A DNA stretch of 64,000 bases, taken from assembly GCA_963717595.1 (NCBI GenBank), contig CAVQWH010000001.1:124001-188000 (forward strand). The letters run 5' to 3'. Shown here piece after piece: positions 15,477-23,659 of the stretch. A program made the translations under genes and the position numbers. Positions within the stretch are counted from its first letter, which is position 1, and each line of letters opens with the position of its first letter. Origin of the DNA: CAVQWH01 sp963717595 (GTDB lineage: Bacteria > Patescibacteriota > Saccharimonadia > Saccharimonadales > Saccharimonadaceae). The notes beneath the pieces are model-generated. The model had not been told where the DNA came from. It saw nothing but the letters and a program-made list of their open reading frames with translations, and made no database searches.

Positions 15477-16196
15477 TTACTTAGATTCTTTTGGAGCGGC
15501 AGCCTTACGTTTTGCCAAGCCCTCACTAATTGCCTGTTTAACGTAGCTCAAGATAAGCTGAATACCTTTTATGGCGTCATCATTGCCTGGAATTACATAA
15601 TCTATATTGTCGGGGTTAGCATTAGTATCTACTAACGCTACCACAGGAATACCGAGCTTATTGGCTTCACGAACTGCGTTGCTATCAGCGATAACATCAA
15701 CTACGAAAACTGCGCCGGGCTGGCCATCTAAGTTTTTAACGCCACCATATTTTAAGTTCAAGTTATCTATTTCTTCTTGAAAACGCTGAACTTCCAGCTT
15801 TGAGTAGCGATTTGTTAACTCACCGCTATCCATACGTTTTTCGAGCAGCTTAAGATGTTTTATTTGATTGCCAATAGTAGCTGCATTTGTAAGTGTGCCG
15901 CCAAGCCAGCGTTCATTAACATACGACTGGCCTACTTCTTCCGCGGTAGCTTTTATAAGGTCTTGCGCTTGGCGCTTTGTGCCTACCAGTAATACTTGCT
16001 TACCTTTTGCTACCACTTCAGTAAGAAAAGGAAGGGCTTTTTCAAGGCCTTCTACTGTTTTTGTTAAGTCAATAATGTGGCTATCTTGGCGCTTGCTATG
16101 AATATATTGCGCCATTTTTGGGTGCCAGCGACTGGTTTTGTGGCCAAAATGCACACCCGATTCTAAAAGTTTTTTAATATCGACAGTAACTGCCAT
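15477..16196 (-). CDS. rpsB: 30S ribosomal protein uS2
   Basis: 239 residues from ATG 16196, chosen because GGAG sits 7 bp upstream; an in-frame start 24 bp earlier is less likely. Typical S2: LLESGVHFGHKTSRWHPKMAQYI, LVGTKRQAQDLI, NERWLGGTLTN, and VVDVIADSNAVREANKLGIPVVALVDTNANP. It binds the 30S head-body junction and helps S1 bind. Operon rpsB-tsf. Confidence 0.97.
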   Translation of the reverse strand: MAVTVDIKKLLESGVHFGHKTSRWHPKMAQYIHSKRQDSHIIDLTKTVEGLEKALPFLTEVVAKGKQVLLVGTKRQAQDLIKATAEEVGQSYVNERWLGGTLTNAATIGNQIKHLKLLEKRMDSGELTNRYSKLEVQRFQEEIDNLNLKYGGVKNLDGQPGAVFVVDVIADSNAVREANKLGIPVVALVDTNANPDNIDYVIPGNDDAIKGIQLILSYVKQAISEGLAKRKAAAPKESK

Positions 16197-16350
16197 TACT
16201 ACTCCTTTTACCTCGCTCACAAATTTGTTCAGAAGCTTAAATTATGAGCTGTGTCGTTAAGTATTATTACAAATACAATCATAGCATATCAACAGATTAG
16301 CCACAATACTTAAATTGCCTTTTTATACTTTAGTTATATAATAAACAGCG

Positions 16351-16372
16351 TAAGAATTGTACTTTGCATTGC
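16351..16372 (+). promoter_or_regulatory. Shared promoter/leader block, copy 1
   Basis: A 22-bp block made of TAAGAAT, TGTA and CTTTGCATTGC matches copy 2 at 18300-18321 at 19 of 22 positions. AAGAAT would be the -10 box and CTTTGCATTGC the start of the 5' leader. A TATAAT at 16337-16342 is an alternative -10. Confidence 0.45.
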
Positions 16373-16393
16373 TGTCTACTGGGGATGGGAGAT

Positions 16394-16786
16394 ATGTCTT
16401 TCGTTGACAAGATACTCAACGTAATCTTTTTCACGCTAATCATCGGAGGCAGTATCCTACTGGGCCTCGTCACGCACGCGATTCTTGGACTCGAGAACTG
16501 GTTGATGTGGGGAGCGCTTTACGCACTTGTTCCACTCGCCTTACTCTGGGTCGTGGCTTCTCTTGCAAAAGACGAATCAACGCCCTACTGCGACGATCTG
16601 GTGGGATACACGTTGCCGCCTCGGCCGAAGAAAAAATTGAAGTTCCGTATGATCGTAGAGTGCTTTGAAACGGCTCTGATCATACTTTTCTGGCCCTTGT
16701 GCATGATCGCCATCGTTCTATTTGCAGTTTGGGTAATTTTGTCTTATGAGTTGAGCAGACTCAAGCAGACGCCCGCCGCAACGTGA
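16394..16786 (+). CDS. Orphan four-helix membrane protein, unknown function
   Basis: 130 residues from ATG 16394, with GGGAG just upstream; an in-frame TTG at 16364 is unlikely. Hydrophobic segments: ILNVIFFTLIIGGSILLGLV, MWGALYALVPLALLWVVAS, a polar loop with PPRPKKKLKF, then ALIILFWPLCMIAIVLFAVWVIL, giving three to four membrane helices. No family is recognised. GC content is higher than in the flanking core genes. It is followed by a 14-bp perfect hairpin and a terminator, the same arrangement as two other orphans in this region. Confidence 0.6.
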   Translation: MSFVDKILNVIFFTLIIGGSILLGLVTHAILGLENWLMWGALYALVPLALLWVVASLAKDESTPYCDDLVGYTLPPRPKKKLKFRMIVECFETALIILFWPLCMIAIVLFAVWVILSYELSRLKQTPAAT

Positions 16787-16793
16787 AGAAATC

Positions 16794-16831
16794 CTGTGCC
16801 CTCCCGGACACCAAAGACCGGGAGGGCACAG
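16794..16831 (+). other. 14-bp perfect hairpin after the orphan membrane gene
   Basis: CTGTGCCCTCCCGG (16794-16807) pairs exactly with CCGGGAGGGCACAG (16818-16831), 10-nt loop, seven bases beyond the stop codon. It has no T-run and precedes a separate terminator, so it is probably an mRNA 3' end element. Confidence 0.75.
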
Positions 16832-16851
16832 CAATACAATTCCTGCAATTA

Positions 16852-16887
16852 AGCTGGAGAGTGAGTTTTCGCTCCCAGCTCTTTTTA
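16852..16887 (+). terminator. Rho-independent terminator
   Basis: AGCTGG ... GAGTG-loop-CGCTC ... CCAGCT, then CTTTTTAT. It resembles the terminator at 18711-18747 in sequence (GCTGGA ... TCGCTCC-AGCT), so the two orphan units seem related. Confidence 0.85.
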
Positions 16888-16916
16888 TAGGTTGAATTTA
16901 GACTTCAACCACGCTA

Positions 16917-18196
16917 CTAGGGTCGAATTGTCTGGTGTTCGGGTCTTTGAAATACATTTTGCTGTGGCCACCAGCGACTTGCACAGCCTTCGTATGGCGG
17001 TTTTATGAGCAGACCACGGTCCTTACCTTCGCGGCCGTCCCAAGCTTCTTCGGAAATTCCTAAATTACGCATCACGGCGCCCTCTATAACTTTACGAATA
17101 ACTTCAGGATTCTCCCTGCCAGCAGCTTCCAGCTCCCTGGCAACTGATTCAGGTAATATTAAAGACACATCCAAGTGATTGCCATCTCTACCATCGTCGC
17201 ATCTATAGCGAGTCTCTTCCCTATGTTCGGGATCGCCAAAAGTAGTATAGAACATTCTACTGCTGGCTCATCACTTGAGCCCTCTACTATCTCTGAAGCC
17301 TTGACTGGTTCTTCGCCAACCTGTCTTCGTTCATATGCGGGCTGACTATGGCCAAAAAGCTTTTTCTGCTTTTTTACAGGTTCATCACGCATTACCGGTT
17401 TTTTAAAGGGCCTGAATACAACACCTTCGTGTATGCCTTGACCACCAAAAAACCGCTGTTTGTCAAAGCTGCTAGTGTACCCATCAACGTCAAAAACCCC
17501 AGCCGTATCCCTTAAAGAAAATGCACTGTATTTTTCGCTGCCAGTACGTCGGCCTTCGCCCCTAAAGGCAAATCCGCTGCGGCCGCTGTCTGAGTACTCA
17601 GCTGGCAATGCTGTCATTATTTTAACGCCGCCTTGTTTCAAGGCGTCATCTACTACCTTAGCCTCCATGGCTTCGGCAACATTTTCTCTAGCCTGTGCCT
17701 CTACCCGTGTGCGCTGAGTAGCTTGGCGTTTCTCTTTTTTAGCTCTAGCAGCTTCATGAAGGTTTGCCTGGCGATCTTTTTTTTGAGCTACGAGCTCCTT
17801 AAATCTAGGATTCTCTAGTAGGCCGGTGTTACTTACATTATTACCCACAAAGTCCAAGGCTTTCTGCAACTTGGATTCTTCGCCAACTCTAGCTTTCGGA
17901 TCACTTATCTCTTCGGGCAATCTCTTCAGACGTTCTAAAATGGCCTGCTGAGCACTTTCTGTAGGTACTCCAGATACATCTAAAGACTGTAATATTTGAG
18001 ATGTCTCCCCCATTTCACGTATGGTAGTGGCCGCCGACTCAAACTCTTGGGGTGAAACACCAGGCTTAGCTTGGCGTTGCCTTTGCAAGTCAATATAGTA
18101 ATCAGTCATATTAACCATGTCGCCCATGGTTACGGTCTGAGGCGGCTGACTTCCAGCTCGTTCTTTTTCTCTAACTGGTGTTTGTGTTTCATACAT
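16917..18196 (-). CDS. Unknown soluble protein (frameshifted in this assembly)
   Basis: About 426 residues if one missing base near 17255-17270 is restored: frame one runs from MYETQTPVREKERAG to EGSSDEPA, and frame two continues SRMFYTTFGDPEHREETRYRCDDGRDG... to the stop. Charged, helix-rich, with a KKEKRQATQRTRVEAQARENVAEAMEA stretch and no membrane segment. No known domain. The well-formed promoter just upstream and the long clean frames support a real gene, perhaps lineage-specific. It is convergent with the orphan membrane gene at 16394. Confidence 0.55.
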
Positions 18197-18208
18197 AATT
18201 TGTAATTA

Positions 18209-18237
18209 ATATTAGCATAGATTTACTGTTTTGTCAA
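18209..18237 (-). promoter_or_regulatory. Strong promoter for the 16917-18196 gene
   Basis: On the minus strand, TTGACA (18237-18232), a 17-bp spacer, then TAATAT (18214-18209). The start codon is only 12 bp after the -10, giving a leader of about 6 nt. Confidence 0.8.
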
Positions 18238-18299
18238 TTATTGTCTGTTTGCTAACAGTTATAATTTGTAATGTATTAAGTTTAATGATATAAGTATAA

Positions 18300-18321
18300 T
18301 TAGAATCGTTCTTTGCATTGC
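18300..18321 (+). promoter_or_regulatory. Shared promoter/leader block, copy 2
   Basis: TTAGAAT, CGTT and CTTTGCATTGC, matching copy 1 at 16351-16372 at 19 of 22 positions. TAGAAT probably serves as -10; a TATAAT ends at 18300. It precedes the small membrane gene at 18356. Confidence 0.45.
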
Positions 18322-18355
18322 AGCCACAAACTCAGACCTTGAAAGGGTTGGTCAA

Positions 18356-18641
18356 ATGACCGAGAAGCTTAGTTCGGCTTTTGGATTCACTGTCTTTCTA
18401 CTGGTTGCAGTAGGTGTACATATCGACAGCCATAGTAGCCGAGCACAGACTCTTTATAAGGGGATGGACTCGCTCAGTGTAGCTGCTCACAATGTGCTCT
18501 ATGGGCTTTCATTTGCAGTCATGGTTCGTCTTAGGTGTAGCGTTGTTGGTAGCAATAGCTTTCGCCATCCTCCTGATAACTGTCCTAAGCGGCGTTATCC
18601 TGATAGGCCGAGCTATCAAGATCATAGAATCTACTGAGTGA
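18356..18641 (+). CDS. Orphan small membrane protein (frameshifted in this assembly)
   Basis: The frame from ATG 18356 starts with a hydrophobic segment (LSSAFGFTVFLLVAVGVHI) and, after about residue 60, turns into low-quality sequence. One frame over, the same DNA encodes a clear membrane helix, FVLGVALLVAIAFAILLI followed by TVLSGVILIGRAIKII, ending ESTE at 18641. One surplus base near 18515-18525 explains this, giving about 94 residues with two or three helices. No family known. Leader block and terminator match those of the gene at 16394. Confidence 0.5.
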
Positions 18642-18710
18642 CATGGTTACTCAAAGCACATCCCTTGGCACCGACGATCGAGGGATCTAGAGGAATGGTT
18701 CATTCACAAG

Positions 18711-18747
18711 GCTGGAAGCGATTTATTCGCTCCAGCTATTTTATTTT
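18711..18747 (+). terminator. Rho-independent terminator
   Basis: GCTGGA-A-GCGA-loop-TCGC-TCCAGC followed by TATTTTATTTT. It ends the orphan membrane gene unit; its T-rich tail touches the -35 box of rpmE. Confidence 0.8.
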
Positions 18748-18774
18748 GACTTTAAGAGTAAAAACAGATACAAT
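18746..18774 (+). promoter_or_regulatory. Promoter of rpmE
   Basis: TTGACT (18746-18751), 17-bp spacer, TACAAT (18769-18774). The ATG follows 11 bp later, so the transcript would carry a leader of about 5 nt and no Shine-Dalgarno. Confidence 0.8.
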
Positions 18775-18785
18775 ATTTCAAGCTT

Positions 18786-19121
18786 ATGAAAAAAGGACTA
18801 CACCCAACAGACTATCGACTTGTCGTCTTTAAGGACGAAGCTGCTGGTTTTGCGTTTTTAACAAAATCCACCGTTCAAACCAAAGAGACTATCAAGTGGG
18901 AAGACGGTAACGAATATCCTCTAGTTAACGTACCTATTTCAAGTGCTTCGCATCCGTACTATACTGGCGATGAAAAAATTATTGACACTGAAGGTCGCGT
19001 TGATCGCTTCAAGGCTCGGTCGGCTGCAGCTGCTAAGCGCAAAGAAGCACTAGCTAACAAAGCTAAAAAAACTGCCAAGCAAGCTGCTAAAAAAGCAGCT
19101 GAATCTGAAGAAGACAAATAA
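18786..19121 (+). CDS. rpmE: 50S ribosomal protein bL31 (type B)
   Basis: 111 residues. The L31 core is clear: MKKGLHPTDYRLVVFKDEAAGFAFLTKSTV, then SSASHPYYTG. There are no CxxC zinc cysteines, so it is the zinc-free (type B-like) form. It carries an extra Lys/Ala-rich tail of about 35 residues (AAAAKRKEALANKAKKTAKQAAKKAAE), probably contacting rRNA. It is followed after 36 bp by prfA, a common bacterial order. Confidence 0.93.
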   Translation: MKKGLHPTDYRLVVFKDEAAGFAFLTKSTVQTKETIKWEDGNEYPLVNVPISSASHPYYTGDEKIIDTEGRVDRFKARSAAAAKRKEALANKAKKTAKQAAKKAAESEEDK

Positions 19122-19157
19122 CTACGGGCGGTCTCGCCCACTCCGGAGGCGTAAAAA

Positions 19158-20213
19158 ATGACGTCACCTACATTTAACGCTGATGAGCTAAAAGAAGAAA
19201 AAAGAGAGCTAGAAGAATTTTTAGCTGATCCTAACGCTTATGCAAAAGAAGATTTTCAGTCTAAAAGTAAACGCTTAAGCGAAGTTTCTGAAATACTAGC
19301 CGAGATTTCTAAAAAAGAAGGTATTGAAAAACAACTTACCGAAGCTACGCAGCTAGCTAGTGGCGACGATGAATTAGCAGAGTTGGCTAAACAAGAAATC
19401 CCCGAGTTGGAAGAAAAGTTAGAAAAACTTGAATCCAGACTAAATGAAAGGTTAATCCCTAAAGATCCTAATGACGAGAAAAATGTCATTGTGGAAATTC
19501 GTGCTGGTGCAGGCGGAGATGAAGCTAGCTTATTTGCTGGTGAGCTTCTTAGAATGTACCTGCGCTACTGCGAAAACAAAGGTTTAAAAACCGAAATCTT
19601 AAATGAAAGCCCTTCGGAAGTCGGCGGTTATAAAGAAGTTATTTTTAGCGTAAAAGGTGATTCTCCTTACGCAAATCTTAAATTCGAGAGTGGCGTACAT
19701 AGAGTACAGCGCATACCGGCCACCGAAAGCCAAGGACGGGTGCACACCAGCACCGTAACTGTTGCAGTTTTACCTGAGGCTGAAGAAAAAGATATAGAGA
19801 TTAACCCTGCAGACCTCAGAGTTGATGTCTACCGCGCCAGCGGACATGGTGGCCAAAGCGTTAATACTACAGATTCGGCAGTGCGTATAACCCATTTGCC
19901 TACTGGTCTAGTGGTTGCCAACCAAGACGAAAAATCACAAATTAAAAATAAAGCTAAAGCCATGAGTGTGCTACGCTCTAAACTTCTACAGATGAAAATT
20001 GAAGAAGAAAATGCCAAAGAATCAGCCCATCGTAAGAGCCTGATTGGTACCGGCGACCGCAGCGAAAAAATTAGAACTTACAACTTCCCGCAAGATAGAA
20101 TTACTGATCACAGGATAAACTATTCTCGCAGCAATATTCCCGCCGCTATGGACGGGAATATTGATGATTTGGTAGAAAGACTACAGGCTGCTGAGCGCGA
20201 ACTGGCGAGCTAA
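19158..20213 (+). CDS. prfA: Peptide chain release factor 1
   Basis: 351 residues, full length. Contains the peptidyl-hydrolase loop SGHGGQSVNTTDSAVR (GGQ) and the codon-recognition region downstream of VIVEIRAGAGGDEASLFAGEL; reads UAA and UAG. A strong GGAGG sits 8 bp before ATG. It is followed on the plus strand by prmC, which methylates the GGQ glutamine, with one minus-strand gene between them. Confidence 0.97.
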   Translation: MTSPTFNADELKEEKRELEEFLADPNAYAKEDFQSKSKRLSEVSEILAEISKKEGIEKQLTEATQLASGDDELAELAKQEIPELEEKLEKLESRLNERLIPKDPNDEKNVIVEIRAGAGGDEASLFAGELLRMYLRYCENKGLKTEILNESPSEVGGYKEVIFSVKGDSPYANLKFESGVHRVQRIPATESQGRVHTSTVTVAVLPEAEEKDIEINPADLRVDVYRASGHGGQSVNTTDSAVRITHLPTGLVVANQDEKSQIKNKAKAMSVLRSKLLQMKIEEENAKESAHRKSLIGTGDRSEKIRTYNFPQDRITDHRINYSRSNIPAAMDGNIDDLVERLQAAERELAS

Positions 20214-20215
20214 AA

Positions 20216-20743
20216 TTATTCTTGTTCAGCTGATTTACTGGCAGCGGTTACGCCAGCTTTGCCAAGGCCTTCACGAGCTACATCTATTTTACGAGCTACT
20301 TCTCGTTTTATAGCTTGAGCTGCTGGGCGATCTCGCTCGAGGTGCATTACATTACCAACCCTATTACCCATAACATTATGTGTAGTTCTGCCTCCACGCC
20401 GATGATCTGCCGGCCATTCACTCATATCTGCGCTTATGTCATTAACTCCTGGAGCTTCACCAATGCTTACGGGCTTATTAATTAAAGTGCCAGCCTGCTC
20501 GATGGAGCCATCTGGTTTTGTTGTTTGAGCAATTGCTTGCTCTCGACCATAACTTTTATCTTTTATTATGCGTATGCGAGTCCCGTCATCTTGCTCTACT
20601 ACATGCTCGCCTTCAGGAAGTCTGTGCACCGCATCTACTATACGTTGGTCGCCTTCTTCTAGCGGACCCATAGGCTGAGTCATGTCCTCAATGTTTGCTG
20701 GAGGTGGGGTAAGAAAATCGTATGCTGCTTCAACTTTTTTCAT
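20216..20743 (-). CDS. Unknown soluble protein
   Basis: About 175 residues from ATG 20743 (AGGAT upstream); an upstream start at 20815 is in the same frame but less supported. Acidic in the first half (NIEDMTQPMGPLEEGDQRIVDAVHRLPEGEHVVEQDDG), basic at the end (IKREVARKIDVAREGLGKAGV). No known domain or membrane segment. It is convergent with prfA, two bases from its stop, and divergent from prmC. Confidence 0.55.
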   Translation of the reverse strand: MKKVEAAYDFLTPPPANIEDMTQPMGPLEEGDQRIVDAVHRLPEGEHVVEQDDGTRIRIIKDKSYGREQAIAQTTKPDGSIEQAGTLINKPVSIGEAPGVNDISADMSEWPADHRRGGRTTHNVMGNRVGNVMHLERDRPAAQAIKREVARKIDVAREGLGKAGVTAASKSAEQE

Positions 20744-20837
20744 GTTACTTAATCCTAACTTTTTGTTTTTTATGAACTTAAACACTACCATAGCAAACTT
20801 AAGCGTTTTTGTCAATGTCGGGAAATAAATAATAGGG

Positions 20838-20843
20838 TAAAAT
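20838..20843 (+). promoter_or_regulatory. -10 box of prmC, leaderless arrangement
   Basis: TAAAAT lies 7 bp before the ATG at 20851 and no Shine-Dalgarno is present, so transcription would start at or next to the start codon. Confidence 0.5.
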
Positions 20844-20850
20844 ATTATTT

Positions 20851-21654
20851 ATGACTATTGGTAATTGGTTAAATAAATCATTAGCCCAGCTAAAAACAGC
20901 AGGGGTTGATTCGCCGCGAAGCGATGCATTTGCCATGCTTGAAAATACCACTGGCAAAGAAAAAGCTTGGATTCTAGCTCACTGTGAAGACCGGCTGCTA
21001 CCAGACGTCGTAAAAAAACTAAACAGCATGATTAAGCGCAGAATAAACCGTGAGCCGCTTGCTTATATTCTTGGCAAAGCGTGGTTTTATGGCAGAACTT
21101 TTGAAGTTACACCAGATGTATTAATTCCCCGACCTGAGTCTGAGGATTTTATAGATATTTTAAAAAATATTAAACCAAAGTCGCTTGCAGATATAGGCAC
21201 AGGCAGCGGCTGTTTGGCTGTCAGTGCAAAATTAGAATTGCCTAGCTGCCGAGTAACGGCTACGGATATTAGTAATAATGCTCTAATGGTTGCCAAACAA
21301 AATGCAGACATCTATAAAGTGGACGTAAATTTCTTAAACGGCTCCTTGCTTAAGCCGCTCCAAGGTTTTAAATACGAAGTAGTTCTGGCTAATCTTCCCT
21401 ACGTTCCTGAAGGTTTAATAACTAGCCCTGAAATTAAGACTGAACCATCTTTAGCTTTATTTGCTGGAAAAGATGGCATAGATGTCTACAAAAAGTTTTG
21501 GAGCGAAATTAAAAATCTAAATCAAAAACCTATATACATACTTACTGAGTCTTTGCTTAGCCAGCATCTAGACCTTGAAAAATTAGCTGGGCTCGCCGGC
21601 TATAAGCTGAAAAAGACACAAGGCTTAGTTCAGTTATTTAGCCTTAGCCGTTAG
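20851..21654 (+). CDS. prmC: Release-factor glutamine N5-methyltransferase
   Basis: 267 residues. N-terminal helical RF-binding domain, then a Rossmann methyltransferase: ADIGTGSGCLAVSAKLELP (SAM-binding motif I) and VVLANLPYVPEG (NPPY-type motif IV, here NLPY) that positions the glutamine. It methylates the Gln of the GGQ loop in RF1/RF2. It is near prfA as in many bacteria. The last 11 bp overlap the convergent htrA gene. Confidence 0.95.
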   Translation: MTIGNWLNKSLAQLKTAGVDSPRSDAFAMLENTTGKEKAWILAHCEDRLLPDVVKKLNSMIKRRINREPLAYILGKAWFYGRTFEVTPDVLIPRPESEDFIDILKNIKPKSLADIGTGSGCLAVSAKLELPSCRVTATDISNNALMVAKQNADIYKVDVNFLNGSLLKPLQGFKYEVVLANLPYVPEGLITSPEIKTEPSLALFAGKDGIDVYKKFWSEIKNLNQKPIYILTESLLSQHLDLEKLAGLAGYKLKKTQGLVQLFSLSR

Positions 21655-22827
21655 TATTGCCGTTATATTGACCTAGGGTTACGTCTACTTGTCTGTTTTG
21701 CCCATCGCGAATAATAGTTAGTGTGACTTTTGTTCCTGGCGCGTATTGGGCAAGCAGCCCCGCAAGGCCATGGCGCGCATCTACTGTTTCATTGTTTACT
21801 TTAGTGACTATATCTTTACTGTGCAGGCCTGCTTTAGCGGCTGGACTATCGCTTACTATTGGGCTATTGCCGCTATTATCATAAATGTAAGCGCCTTGTT
21901 TAACGTCCAAATTTAACGTACTGGCTATTTCAGGAGTAATGCTGATATAGTGAACGCCCAAATAAGAACGCTTTAGCTGGCCGCTACTAATTACACTTTT
22001 GATATCACCTTTGGCTGAGTTAACTGGGATCGAAAAACCGATTCCCTGAGCATCAGGAGCTATAGCAGTGTTAATACCAATAACCTGCCCTTCTAAGTTC
22101 ACTAGCGGACCACCGGAATTTCCTGGGTTGATAGCAGCATCCGTCTGGAAAAGGCCTTCTAGTTGCTCGCTCGTGCTTCCTTCTTGAGCTACAACCGGAC
22201 GACCTATCGCGGATATAATCCCTGCTGTAACACTATTTTGATACTGGCCAAGCGCATTACCGATAGCAATAACTTTTTGACCGATATTTACTTGATTAGA
22301 ATCCGCTAGTCTTGCAGGGGTTAGGTTTTTAGCTCCTTGGACTTTCAGAAATGCTAAATCATTAAGAGGATCGCGACCAACCAGCTTAACATTTTTATAC
22401 TGCGTACCATCGGCCGTAATAACACTTATAGTTTGAGTGCCATCAGCTACTACATGCTTATTAGTCATAATATAACCGTTTTTACTAATGATTATTCCCG
22501 TACCCGCTCCTTGCTCAACTGAAGCGCCCAGCAACGAACTTGGACTAGAAATAGAACCAGTAATGATAGAAACTACGCTCGGCGAAGCTTTACGCGCAGC
22601 ATCAGCTAGCGCGCCTCTTGCACTACAATACTTTGGCGGTTGTGTTTAATTGTTTGAGTAGCATCTTGTTGAACTAAGCCAGTTCGCAAAAATACCCAAC
22701 TACCCAAAAAACTAGCTACAAAACAAAGGAAAATTAAAGTAGCCGCCCGCCCTACTGATGACTTGTGGGCACCCGATACAGTAGGTGGTGTATCTTCAGA
22801 AAAAACTTTATCTGGTTCTCGCTTCAT
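21644..22827 (-). CDS. HtrA/DegP-like serine protease with PDZ domain (frameshifted in this assembly)
   Basis: With one missing G restored near 22606-22612 it reads as one protein of about 394 residues. The first frame gives a short cytoplasmic tail and a membrane anchor (AATLIFLCFVASFLGSWVFL); the second continues ALADAARKASPSVVSIITGS and the trypsin-like domain with catalytic His (TNKHVV), Asp (DPLNDLAFLKV) and Ser (GNSGGPL), then a PDZ domain near the C-terminus (SPAAKAGLHSKDIVTKVNNETV). Membrane-anchored, facing outside; degrades or guards misfolded envelope proteins. Start ATG 22827 has GGAGGG 5-6 bp upstream; the preceding in-frame TTG does not. It converges on prmC. Confidence 0.9.
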
Positions 22828-22847
22828 ACTGCCCTCCTTCAAAAGTG

Positions 22848-23630
22848 TTACTGAGTAAATCGATTAAAGAATACTAATAGTATTAGTATAATCAGCCCTG
22901 AAATACTCACTTGCAGCCATATATTTTTAAAACGCGGCTTAGATTTATTACTATATAAGCTATAGCTCTTTCCTATAATATACCCTAAGGCGGCTAAAAT
23001 AACAGCCATTTGAGGAATTTGCAGGTTAGTAAGCGTAGAGCCAGGCAAAGCATAAGCAATTGTCCAGTGATATGCTAACCAGCCCAGCTCGGCTGCTATT
23101 AGACCCCAAATCAAACTTAGTAGAGTCAGCTCTTCTTCTTCATAGCTGGCAAGAAAGTGCCGCGCTACACTATAGCCAATAACCCATGTTAAAAGCACTA
23201 CTAGCCACGCAGGCCATTTATAGCCGATACTAAACAGAGCTGTTACTGATATAAATTGAGTAACAGCTGCTTGCCACATCACCCAACTACGCCCTGAGCG
23301 TGGTTTTAACAACAACAACCAGGCAGCAAATGCAGCGGTCAAGCCAATTTGTAATATTAAAGAACCAGTAGCTTGCCAAATAAGCGTAACTACACTTAAG
23401 CCCACCAGTAAGTCCACTGTATTTGCCTGCAAGTTAGCAAACCAAAAGCGTGGCCTTACAGCTAAAACCCGCCACTTACTTACTAGCACTAACAAATAAG
23501 CTAGTAGCGGCAGATCACTAAAGTTACGAACCAATAATAAAACCGCAACCGCTAAAGCTAAATTTAATATTATATAAATCGTTTCGCTGAGCCAAGAACG
23601 GTTTAGCGAAGCTGCTTTAAGTAACTCCAT
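22848..23630 (-). CDS. Multispan membrane protein, unknown function
   Basis: 260 residues with about eight hydrophobic helices separated by short charged loops (KWRVLAVRPRFWF, KPRSGRSW, ASYEEEELT, SNKSKPRFK). No transporter or enzyme motif recognised. The next gene on the strand is htrA, starting 21 bp later, so they are probably one transcript and this protein may act in the envelope. Confidence 0.7.
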   Translation of the reverse strand: MELLKAASLNRSWLSETIYIILNLALAVAVLLLVRNFSDLPLLAYLLVLVSKWRVLAVRPRFWFANLQANTVDLLVGLSVVTLIWQATGSLILQIGLTAAFAAWLLLLKPRSGRSWVMWQAAVTQFISVTALFSIGYKWPAWLVVLLTWVIGYSVARHFLASYEEEELTLLSLIWGLIAAELGWLAYHWTIAYALPGSTLTNLQIPQMAVILAALGYIIGKSYSLYSNKSKPRFKNIWLQVSISGLIILILLVFFNRFTQ

Positions 23631-23659
23631 ATGAATCTAAGTATACCATTAATCTACAA

